Shown piece after piece: positions 41,361-51,339 of a stretch of 64,000 nucleotides of DNA. The translations under genes and the position numbers were made by a program. Each line of letters opens with the position of its first letter. The stretch's first letter is position 1. The DNA is from Isoetes taiwanensis (taxonomy: Eukaryota; Streptophyta; Lycopodiopsida; Isoetales; Isoetaceae), in the NCBI GenBank assembly GCA_021234155.1, contig JAJEKV010000005.1, positions 17,222,089 to 17,286,088 on the forward strand, written 5' to 3'. The notes under the pieces were generated by a model. It did no database searches. It saw only the letters and a list, made by a program, of their open reading frames with translations, and was not told the origin of the DNA.

Positions 41361-43683
41361 GAGATCTGTAAACATATTAAGACAGAGTTTAAAGATTGGC
41401 TAGAATTAAAGAAATGCTTGAATCAAATGTAAATATTTTGTAACAATTGGCTAGAGACGATTTTGGTCCATAAGAGCTATTACAGTCCTATATTTTCCCT
41501 GCCTAGAAAGATGAACTCAGCAGCATGTAAAATATTAAGACCCAGCATTATTCAACAAGCTGCCTACATTATTCACTTACACAAAGCATGTTCAGTCAAT
41601 TACATGAGGTATGCTAAAAATACTTAATAGTTATGGTAAGAATTTAGAGAAGATCACGCAAAGTCACTCAATTTATCTGAGCACTCAATATAAAGAATAT
41701 GAATTAGGTCGAGTCCTCTTCTCTGCAAATTTAACTAGAGAATTAACAGCTTCAAATTTTATGCCTTATGGTGATTAAAACAAAGAGCATTAGTGTGAAG
41801 ACTGGAGAAGACGAAGCTAATGCAATAGAATAAGATTTAGAACAAGAAAAAGAACAAGAACGTGCATGATGCCGGAAGAACAACCTGAGGGAAAAGATGG
41901 AGGAGAAAACTTGATGCCGTTTTAGCTGTGTGGCAGAGGTGGGACGTTGAATGACGGAGCCAGAAGAGTCGGCAGCAAAAGAATTCCCTCCCTCCATTCT
42001 TGCTATTTCGTCCCAATCCCTCCCTCTCCGTTAGTTTCGAAAAATTCAAAATACCACCTGACATTCCCACTATTTTTCTAACTACTATAGTAGTTCGAAT
42101 TAAGACTTTTTTGATACACTATATTGTGCTTCTACCCATTATATTTTTTATGGATGCAAACCTTTCTTGGCAATAGAAATTAGTTGCATGTTAAAGTAAC
42201 ATGGTTTTTCAAGGTTTTAATTTATTTAAGCAGGCATCACCATTTATGGTCCACGAGACCAATTGTATAGAGCATATATCTCTCACTAGCCTTATCCATT
42301 TTTTCCCATAGAATGATACTATGGCTTTTTAGCCTTCGATCACATGATTTTTGAAAGGTGTAAGTGAAAGTCCATGTAGGTTCAATTGGTCATAAATACC
42401 CTATAAATTCTCAATTTTTTGTGCTTCAACCTTACCCTTAAATTATGCAAGCTAACCTAATCAATTGATTTTGTCCTATAGAGAATCGTACAAGTAAAAT
42501 ATATGTGAAAGTTGAGATCAAAATGGATTCAGGTGGCACCATTAATGATTTTTAAACTTTCAGTCATTTGGACCAATGATGGTCTGCAACTGGACTGCAG
42601 ATAGCGGTCTATCTTGATTTTTTACAGTAAAAGTTTTTCATATTTTTCCTTGGTTCTTTTTGCATTGGTTTCTTGACATGAGATATTTTGAGAATGTGAT
42701 TTTGTAAAGTCACACTTTAGGGCACAAATCTAGAATAAACATTAAAGATATAATATAATTGATGCTATCTATTCTAGTACAATCTTCAAGATAATGAACA
42801 AAAAATATTTTTTGTGAACAAAGTGGTCCAAGAGCTATTTGTATCCCAAAATGAAACTTGAAATGGACTAACATAAGGATATTATCAATTTTTTAATGAA
42901 CTATGGACCAGTAATGGGCAGGTACAGATATTGTTTTTGATTTTTTTACCATGTCTTTTGCTCTTTCCAGGAGCTTCTTTTTGCATTGGTTTCATATCCT
43001 TATAAACTTTCATAATGTGATTTTTTGGAGGACAACCTAGAGTCATATATAGCAATGCTATCCATTTGTATAAATTACCTAAAATTAAAAATAGAAGTAA
43101 AAGTCAAAACATCAAATTCAAACTCAACAAATATTTTTATAGGATGGAGGACTTCGTGAACTACTTATATGCTAAATTTGAACTCAAAATTAATCTCCTT
43201 CTGAAAGTTGTTGTTTTCATATCACAACTGCTTTCTGGGAACTAGTACTGGTTCTCAGAAGGCAGAGGACAGTTTTGACCCTGTTATGTTTGAATTGCTC
43301 TATCTTCCTTCACAGACTTCGAATTGAGATGTGGTTTTTTGTGCCTTGCTCTATATCTCGTGTAGAAAAATAACATGACCAAAAAAATAAAAAAATCTTT
43401 TCATCAAGACAGTTTTACTTTGTATGAACATGAAGCTTTTGGTACTTGACCCCCTTGGGTTTGCTGGAGCATACTCACAAGAATGGGAGCTGATACATTT
43501 TTATATATTTTTTATGTGAAGCATGACTGCCACACATGAACTCCTAGAAAGGGTTTGGCTAGTTTTTGTGTTTTTGATTTTATATGATTTTTTTTTGTGA
43601 ACCTTCAAAATGCCCTTTAATGGTTCATCATGGGACATGTCTAGTGTTAAGTACTTCGAGCTTTGCGAAGGTAGGCTCAAGAG
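41361..43683. other. Upstream flank and AT-rich intergenic DNA
   Basis: 41361-42070 may contain the 5' UTR of the minus gene (acceptor ttacag right before its ATG exon). At about 42570-42700 and 42890-43020 two diverged copies of a ~150-bp segment share TTTTTGCATTGGTTTC and ATGTGATTTT. No other feature seen. Confidence 0.4.
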
Positions 43684-44811
43684 AACCTCAGGCCTTTTCT
43701 GTCTTTTCTAGCAATGCCCGGGTTTCCTGTAGCCTCTGTTCGAACCCCTTCTCATCTAACTTATCCAGGATCTCTTCCATTTTACTAAGGTCCATCTCCT
43801 GAATTATTTTAGGCAAGCCTGCGTTGATAGGCTCATCATCCTTAGAAATTTCTTCTTCCTCTTCGCATGTAGGCTTTGCAATTTTCTCTAATGTCTCGAA
43901 GAAAGATCTTAAAAATCTGCAAACCTTATCGTCATACTCAAAGGCAAGGCCGCGTTTTCCTTGCATCAGAGCCACCCAAGAAGCTGTCCCGGCTGAGAAG
44001 TAGTCAAGAACACAACCGTCGTCAGAGTCCAACTCTTTAACCATGACGTATATTATACGACGTTTTTGCTTGACTTTTAAGGACAAAGCCCCCTTCCATA
44101 GCTACCCAAGTGAACTTGCGCTTACCTGTGAAGTATTCCTGATATCGTTTTTTGGTTTTCATGTCCACCTCCTCATTACCTGTAATCGGATATTTTGACA
44201 GAGGTGTGCCTTTAGGTGCATTGGTCGACTGAGTTAGATGTAGCTCCAACTTGGGCTGCACAGGCAAAATATGCGCCTCACTTCTATTAATAGAAGTATA
44301 GCTGACATAATACTGGAATTCCTTAACCATTTTCTTGCTAACCTAGCCCTATTCCTCGTAAGCCCCCAAGGATACATGAGAACTCCTCTGAGCTTGACTT
44401 AGACTATACAAGCAATTTGGCAAGTGAACAGATCTCAGAAACATGATGATGTTATACACCTTTGCAGTTGTCATACCTATAGTCCTGCCGAACAGATCGG
44501 TATATTTCTTAACTTCACAGACAGTGTTAAAGCTGCTCATGTCAATAAAAACCATTGTCACATTTTTTGACACCTGTCCCCGTACAAGTATACCTGATTT
44601 CGTGACTGCTTGCAATGTTCCTTTATCCCTTCAATTTCTTTGCTTCCTCTGGCTTCAATATAGCGAGAATAGCATCCAAAAAAACATTCAGAAGATTTCC
44701 TTGGACATGATCCGTGTTATAGTTGGCCTTAATGTAATCAAAATCCATACCTGCTATATCAAGCAGCCTCTGTTCATTGAGCTCAGGAAAATGTGTCACA
44801 AGCTCCTCCAT
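43684..44811 (-). pseudogene. DNA-methyltransferase-like coding relic
   Basis: Four minus-strand blocks follow one another: VTHFPELNEQRLLDIAGMDF (44811-44623); SKNVTMVFIDMSSFNTVCEV and TTAKVYNIIMFLRSVHLPNC (44615-44349); MVKEFQYYVSYTSINRSEAH and FTGKRKFTWVAMEGGFVLKS (44330-44037); GCVLDYFSAGTASWVALMQG with KRGLAFEYDDKVCRFLRSFF (44086-43688). The last block fits the SAM-binding motif of beta-class (D21-type) DNA methylases, VLDPF.GSGT...A...GR...G.E, except that D-P-F is D-Y-F. No DPPY motif is seen. Stops and shifts between blocks suggest decay. It could also be a spliced gene with very short introns. Confidence 0.4.
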
Positions 44812-45090
44812 GTTACCGTATTATTTTTCTAACAAACAGTTGGCATATGAAAGCACCTCACGCTACATCAATGTCAGCGGTCTGAGGTCTAAGGCCTTCT
44901 GCTTGATGCCACGACGACTGATATATCCAGATTGCACCTTCAAACTTTGCCCTCCAAAATCTCATTCATAAGTTGGAGAACCTCCATATTATTCATGCCA
45001 CAAAGGTACCTGAGGAATGTTTTGTTGAAAAATCTTTGGATGGCTTGTCGGGTAGTTCCCCGTGATCATCTGCCAGTTTTCGTCCTGCCC

Positions 45091-45609
45091 ACTTATTTAC
45101 AACCTCGATGAACTTAGACTATGTCTCTTTGTGCATAAAAAGAAATTGCTTCTCGTCCTTAAGCTCCTTTACTTTAATGTAGTGGTGGCGCCTCACTTCT
45201 ATTGATAGAAGTATAGCTGACATAATACTGGAATTCCTTAACCATTTTCTTGCTAACCCAGCCCTGTTCCTCGTAAGCCCCCAAGGATACATGAGAACTC
45301 CCCTGAACTTGACTTAGGCTATACAAGCAATTTGGCAAGTGAACAGATCTCAGAAACATGATGATGTGATACACCTTGGCATACCTACAGTCCTGCCGAA
45401 CAGATCGGTATATTTCTTAACTTCCCAAACAGTGTTAAAGCTGCGCATGTCAAGAAAAGCCATTGTCACATTTTTGACACCTGTCCCCAGACAAGTACCT
45501 AATTTCGTGACTCATTTACAACCACCATGAACTTAGACTATGTCTCTTTGTGCATAAAAAGAAACTGCTTCTCATCCTTAGGCTCCTTTACTTTAATGTA
45601 GTGGTGGCT
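45091..45609 (-). repeat. Local duplication of part of the methyltransferase-like relic
   Basis: 45188-45512 repeats 44275-44610 at roughly 93% by eye (shared NIIMFLRSVHLPNCLYSLSQ reading). It is flanked on both sides by copies of a 97-bp segment (45091-45187 and 45513-45609, starting TTTACAACC..ATGAACTTAG). Confidence 0.85.
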
Positions 45610-45746
45610 ACTTCAACAAAATCTTGAAAAGAAAAGCTGGTTAGGATCGTGGTCACAATCTGCTTCAGCAAAATATAAGAAGGCATACCTCCCGCACAAG
45701 TTAATGTTGTGCCCATTGGCCCTTTTGGAGGGCAACCGAAAGCCTT

Positions 45747-47138
45747 ATGCTGATTTCAGAGTTGTTGAAGCTTCTTCACAATGGTTATTCATACACAGTT
45801 TCAGCAATTATCTCATTGCGCTGGATAGATAACTGGATGTACTCCCTGTTGGACAAGTTTTCATTGAGCACACATGTTCTTCTTCTGGCGTACACTTTAA
45901 CAAATCCCAGGCATTGTTCGACACTACCCATGAGGGAACAAAGAATCTAAGCAGCTTGTCTATGGAAGTCATTTTGGATGGAAGCATTCGGTTGCCATAT
46001 CCCGAACCCGAAATTGCAATACTCGCAGAATCCAAAGGGAGTTTCATTATGTGGCCTGCGAGGGATATAACTAACCTTAGTGACGAAGCTGGTCTCTACA
46101 CCCTGCCAGCACAGATTAAAAGGTTGAATTGGCTGTTGGTGGAGAATCCCTCGAGTCCCTTCAAGACACCTGATCAGGACACAACCATTTCAAGGAATGA
46201 GCTTCTTGAGAGAAACTGCACACTCTTAGATGAGTGCTGCGTTATGCTTTATGGCTTCGGCATAAACATCTTCACTAACCCTAATCAGGCAGTTGCTGAT
46301 ATAAGATTAGGAGATGACTTCTTGGGTGCCACCTTGATGAAGATATGCCCTATGCCAGAAAGGCATCTATGAGATACCAAGCTTGTGCTGAAATGCCACA
46401 AATCCACGACCTGGGCAGGTGGCCCAATGTTTTGGTGTTGGTAGATACTATCCCAGTATCACGGCTAATAAGAGCTATGAATCACACACCACGAAAGCCG
46501 GCAAAGGATAATGAAGTTGAAAGAAAGATGGCGACTGCCATTTTAGACTTCAAATCTTCAATTTGTTGCATGCAAAGATGTTGTGCTAACTTCTCCACAC
46601 GTGAGATCACGTGCATGCAGACATTTTTTTGGAATATGAGTGTTGCAGACAGGACCAACTTTGCTTACAACATGTTGGACCTTTGCTCAAAAAATGGGCA
46701 GGTCCAGAATCTTATGCTCAACAACAAGCAAGTGTGCTTGAAGGCATGGCATAAAGCCCATGGTATATCAATGTCCACTTTTTACAAGTGGCGTAAGCTT
46801 TTCCTAGCTGGATACAGAATTGCAGAACATGGTAATATGGGTGCAAAGAAACCAAGGTCGCGCACTCTAGCTGGAAATGCTGTGTTGTCCATGTACATAG
46901 ACGAGAATGCGGAAACGATGCCCCACAGGTCAAAAATGACAAGTGACGATGTCAGGAAGAATGTGAAGAGGCTTCTGTCCGTCCTGACCAAAAAAGACAT
47001 TCTCCATGAGGTAAATGCCAGTGTGGTGGAGATGATAGGCAAGCACATTTCTGCATCTTCATTTCTATCTGGGTGGCAGGAACACCACTCAGAGGTGGTT
47101 ATAGTGAAGAGGATTGCATTCTCAAAGTGCAACAGCTA
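45747..47138 (+). pseudogene. Second DUF7869-like transposase, N-terminal half (cut by a Helitron)
   Basis: Frames reading GTKNLSSLSMEVILDGSIRL and KGSFIMWPARDITNL (45914-46372) lead into 46345-47138 with ADRTNFAYNMLDLCSKNGQV, VCLKAWHKAHGISMSTFYKW, RIAEHGNMGAKKPRSRTLAG, ETMPHRSKMTSDDV and RIAFSKCNS. These align with copy A at 25.5-25.9 kb (HGNALTLKPRS, SMPHKSK, FSKCNTC). The front part resembles DUF8039-like wording (VILDG.IRLP..EPE......G.FI.WP), but I am unsure of that. Coding is cut exactly at a Helitron 5' end (A|TC at 47138/47139). The C-terminal half resumes at 54561. Confidence 0.65.
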
Positions 47139-47541
47139 TCTATTCTATATATAGTAATAAAGGAGTTTTGGGATAATCTGTGCGCGCAGTTTGAGCCGTA
47201 GATTTTTTTATTTTATTTTGGTTCGTTGGATTTACAGTTTTTGTTTCACGCTTCATCTAATACATCTCCAGGCTTTTCGTGCTCCATGGATTTCTCAAAG
47301 ACCGCGCCCCATCCCCTGTTTTGTGATCGGGCGCCGGATCTGCCATAGGGCCACTGGCTTCCGTCCTTAGGATAGGATTTGGGCCTTACCCCATCCGGCA
47401 AAACCATTTCAAAAGGACCGGCCTGCCATGGCGCACAGCTTTTATACACAATTTCTTCTTGCCACTCTTCCTGTCATGTTATTGGTGCTGCAAAGCCAGA
47501 TCTCAGCAAAAAACTCCACTCTGTTTTTGCCGGAATAGGTA

Positions 47542-48290
47542 TTGCCATTTTTAGGCTCACATCGTGTGGAAATCGGGGCTGATTCATTGGCGAAGTTACT
47601 TGAAAATGTAATACATTCTCCTACAAAACCCGAAAGCCCACAGAGTGCAGGCTCGGGAAATGGATATGACCAGTACCATCTAGGAGCTCTGCCTCCTTTT
47701 ACTTGTCCTGCACAAACGGATTCCAATGTGCAGGAGATGAATGATTGGAAGACAGGAAGTGATCCCCACCAGATTATGTTCAAACAGCAAGAAGGTAAGG
47801 TTTGCATAGAAGACCAAAACGAACCTGTCATATTATAAGATTTTCTTCTAAAGTTTAATTTTTATCATTCTAGGTTGCTTTGCAGAAAGTTCAACTGCTA
47901 GGGACTTTATGTTCAATTCGAAGGAGGAAGAAGACAAGAAATATCTCAAATGAAGATTTCCAAAAGTTTTCGTTATTATGAGAACGTTGAAGGCAGATCC
48001 GTAAGTAATTATTAGAAAAAGAGCTGTGTGACCCACTGATGGAATTTGCAAAACATTGTTGTAGTAAGAAAAGATGTAGCAGCATATTATGTTCAATGTA
48101 TATTAACGCTCAATTTTATGTTTGTTGGTGCTTACTTTATAGATAAACCTTGTCAAAGGCCTCAAGTTGTTTGAGAATGTATTTGACCCCTCAGAAAGTG
48201 ACAAACTTTATACCCTCTTTACAGAATTCCAGACTGTGGGAAGGAGACCAGATGGGGGAAGCAAAGGTGAGTATGTCTTTAACGAAATTT
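47542..48290 (+). pseudogene. Captured exons of an ALKBH9/10-like 2OG-Fe(II) oxygenase gene
   Basis: Three exons with intact GT-AG introns are visible: up to 47794 (GADSLAKLLENVIHSPTKPE ... MFKQQE), 47874-48000 (ISKSFRYYENVEGRS, with one base missing upstream) and 48143-48266 (INLVKGLKLFENVFDPSESD, KLYTLFTEFQTVGRRPDGGS). The run F.YYENV.GRS(I/V)NLV.GL.L...VF...E...L......GR resembles the entry of plant ALKBH9/10-type RNA m6A demethylases. The catalytic core (HxD...H) is not included, so the fragment could not be an enzyme. Confidence 0.55.
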
Positions 48291-48599
48291 ATATCAAGCC
48301 CCACAAAGCAGAGTCTGATGCCTGGTGTGCCTCAATTTTGTCTGAAAGACCTGCTCTCTTATTACTCATTTTCGCCTTCAGTTTTACCTGCATTGCATGA
48401 ACAAGTGTTTCTGGTAGTTGAACCTGCATTGCATGAACAAGTGTTTCTGGCTACTGCTGGAATGAAAGAAACCACGGCTATGAAAGTCTGCTTTCCAGGT
48501 CTGGCAACCCCCATTTCTGCATTCCAATCCAGTTCATTGTGTAGAACACATCATATTTTGTCCAAAAGAACTCCATTTCTGGTCGCCATATAGTAGCCG

Positions 48600-49240
48600 T
48601 TGCCACGAATGGATCATCCGGTGCCGCCGTGGTTGCTGATAAGTCTGCATTTGCAGATGAGGTTCGTCTTACCTCTAGCTCTACCTAGCTATATTATGCA
48701 TGCTGTGGTGGCCTTTTAAATCTATATGAACTTTATGTATGAAAGGTAGCTTTTGGCTAGGGTTTCTTAGTTGCTAATAACTCTTTCTGGTATGCCTCAT
48801 GTTGTATCATATAATTTTCATCTTCACAAGATCTGTTCATGACCAAGAAACTCATAGTTTGTATTGGCACAGGAGGCCTCCAAATTCAGGGAGGATATTT
48901 TGCAAATGATGGATAAGTTTGAGATTCCTGCCGATCATAGAATTCAGGTTGCAGATACCTCTACAAAGGTAGAAGCTAATTTATGTCCACCATTTATCTG
49001 CAGAACTGCTACTAAATTAAACTTGCGCTGTAATGAGTATAATTACAGTTTTGACTGAGATTTTAGGATTCTTCATCTCTAATACTAAGCATCTCCATAC
49101 TTTTCCTCAGATATTAAGAAATTACGTTGCAAATTATTCTGGAACAATTCCACCAGAGCCCTTTGGAGAGATGAAAGCTGCTCTAGAAAGTGAAGGTATA
49201 CCTGCAGCAAACAAGGTAATTGCATTTGCAGTAGGCTGGG
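48600..49240 (+). pseudogene. Captured exons of an unidentified host gene
   Basis: An exon end near 48661 reads GAAVVADKSAFADE. Exon 48873-48968 reads EASKFREDILQMMDKFEIPA, DHRIQVADTSTK. Exon 49111-49215 reads ILRNYVANYSGTIPPEPFGE, MKAALESEGIPAANK. Splice sites are clean (cacag|, |gtagaag, ctcag|, |gtaatt). It looks like a conserved soluble or plastid protein, but I cannot name it. Confidence 0.45.
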
Positions 49241-49292
49241 CCAGATGGAATTTAGCTCATGATTGGAAGAAATGGTCACCAATATCTACATG

Positions 49293-51240
49293 ATTATACA
49301 TTTTTGCTGTAACTTAGTCACCTGAATGCAATATTTTTGGCTGTGCAATATAGTTCCCTTTGTGATGGCTTTTTCTGTTTTTGTCTATAACATGTCTTGG
49401 CTACCTCATAGAATAAACATTTTAGAAGTCAGAATTTACTCAAATGCTAAACCGGTCTTATGCATTCCATCTAATGCAAGAGGTTGAACAATTAGTTTTA
49501 CCCCTCTCAACTAACTATTGAATGTCTTTGGGCATTTAGAATCTAGAATACGACATTGTTCTATTCATGTCATGATATGCATGGCAATGGCAGTACCTTG
49601 CTTTTTAATGTTATTGTTTTTTCCTTTGCCCTGGCTACCGCTGTGAGCACAGCAACCCAGCCCTGGATCGATTCATGTAAGAGCATAGCAAGAGGCTTTA
49701 GCAAGAGGCTTGTAGTTTTGTTCTAATGTCAAAGTGAGCCATATCTACGTTTTGATATAACATCATAATCTATATATTGCAAGAAAGAATCAAAAGAAAA
49801 GAAAAGGATTAAAAAAAGCCTGTGTTGATCCCTGGAAAAATCTGCAGAAATTTGCAGAGGGTTGGGAGGGGGAGGTTGATTCTGCTGAACCAGTTTTGCG
49901 GTGATAAGCCCATAGCAGATTGTTACTGTATTATTTTGCAGTGGCAATCTGGCTATATCTTGATGATTTTTATATTTATATGTTGTAAAACTTTTGAAAT
50001 CTGTAAAAGGGACTTAATCTTCCTCGAGAGATTTCTAAAGGGTTTTGATTGTTTAATTCATTCTTAGTAAACTCAACAGTCTTACATAGGACTCATTTTC
50101 AAATCAAGAATCTGTGTACAAGTACAAAAAAAACTGGCAAAGGGAATTCCCTTCTAATTGTTTGCTTCTGCCAGCATGAAGGTACGACGTTTGCACCATA
50201 TAGTTTGGCTTGAGTCACTTCTCTAGCTTGTCTTTCTAAATCCCAACTAGGTTCAAGAATGCAGCTTGCACACGAATATTTTGAATGTGGATGGAGGAAA
50301 ACTTATTTTCTCTTGAGCAACCAGAAAAAATATATATTATGTTTTTGTCTTTATAGAAGTCTAAATCTATCATATGGTCTATTTACAAATCCTTGTATTA
50401 AAGCCATTTGCAGTTCGTTGATCCTGGCAATAGAGCTTTTTTGGGTTTAGGTTTTGCAGGCAATGGTTATTAAAGTATAGTTGCTAAGAAGGAAGTTTGC
50501 TTAATTTTGAGACTCTTTGGATTGCATCAGTTCGACAATTATTTTTCTGAAATTAGGCCTCAAGTTTTTGCTTCAATGTAGCTACATGGGCCGTCAACAT
50601 GAGCATGACATACTGCACTGGCATTGCTTTTGTAAAGTGCATGCATATGCTTCTTGTTCATCTTGATTGTTACACCTGTGTCTAAATGCTGACATCATGG
50701 TTACCAACTTGATAAAGTACTGAAAAGTGAGTATTTATGCTCTTTCTATCCATTTGTCATTGTATATTTATTTTAATACATTGAAGACATTATGTTGGAC
50801 AAATATGGCATTGTATACTTAGATGAAATGTTCATTTTTGCAATATGATATTGGAGATTAGATCATGGGCCCTAATGTGATATATTACACTTACCAATTA
50901 AATACACATACATATGCTCCTCAACATGACGTTGTGCCTAGCTCGTGTATTTCAACAAATTAAAATTCTAACTAATACTAATTTCATATGGTTAATACTT
51001 AATCAAACTAGGTGCGACATAACCAACTAAATCAACTTTAATACTGTAAATAACACAAAACTCACGTGGGTTTTCTTCAAACCAATTCAATCAAATCTTA
51101 AATTAACACCATCCACAACGCCATCAGAAATAATTTTGATAGTTTTGAATCAAATGTTACCAAGATACACTTTTAACTTTTGCTAGGGTCATTTAAATAC
51201 CTAGAAATAAATATTAACCACAACTTCTTCATTACCTTTT
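49293..51240. other. AT-rich 3' part of the Helitron, no gene recognised
   Basis: Short ORFs only. It probably includes intron and 3' sequence of captured genes and Helitron filler. Confidence 0.4.
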
Positions 51241-51260
51241 GACCTTATCCCCAAAGAAAA

Positions 51261-51288
51261 GCCCAGCAACGCTGGGCATTTTTTCTAG
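51261..51288 (+). terminator. Helitron 3' terminal hairpin and CTAG end
   Basis: A 7-bp stem GCCCAGC/GCTGGGC with loop AAC, then ATTTTTT, then CTAG. In Helitrons this hairpin acts as the transposition terminator, not a transcription terminator. Confidence 0.85.
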
Positions 51289-51336
51289 TATTATAATAAA
51301 AGAGAAAATGGCTAAGACAAGGCATTTTTTTCTAGT
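51289..51336. repeat. 45-bp duplicate of the Helitron end, with a Helitron-5'-like start
   Basis: GGCATTTTTT(T)CTAGTATT occurs at 51276 and again at 51321. The bases between (TATTATAATAAAAGAGAAAA) resemble a Helitron 5' end, so this could be a minute Helitron remnant inserted next to the larger one, or a simple tandem duplication. Confidence 0.5.
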
Positions 51337-51339
51337 ATT

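Larger units (their letters stand above)
47139..51288 (+). mobile_element. Non-autonomous Helitron with captured gene fragments (4.15 kb)
   Basis: The 5' end is TCTATTCTATATATAGTAAT preceded by A. The 3' end has the hairpin GCCCAGC-AAC-GCTGGGC (51261-51277) followed seven bases later by CTAG (51285-51288) and a host T. This is the textbook Helitron structure: A|TC ... hairpin ... CTRR|T, with no target duplication and no inverted repeats. No Rep/helicase coding is present. The interior holds exons and introns from at least two host genes, all in the element's orientation. It lies inside the transposase gene whose halves are at 45.7-47.1 and 54.6-55.6 kb. Confidence 0.85.

Noticed and set aside
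46718-47132. Minus-strand ORFs over the second transposase
   Set aside because: Shadows of the plus-strand coding region with conserved transposase blocks.
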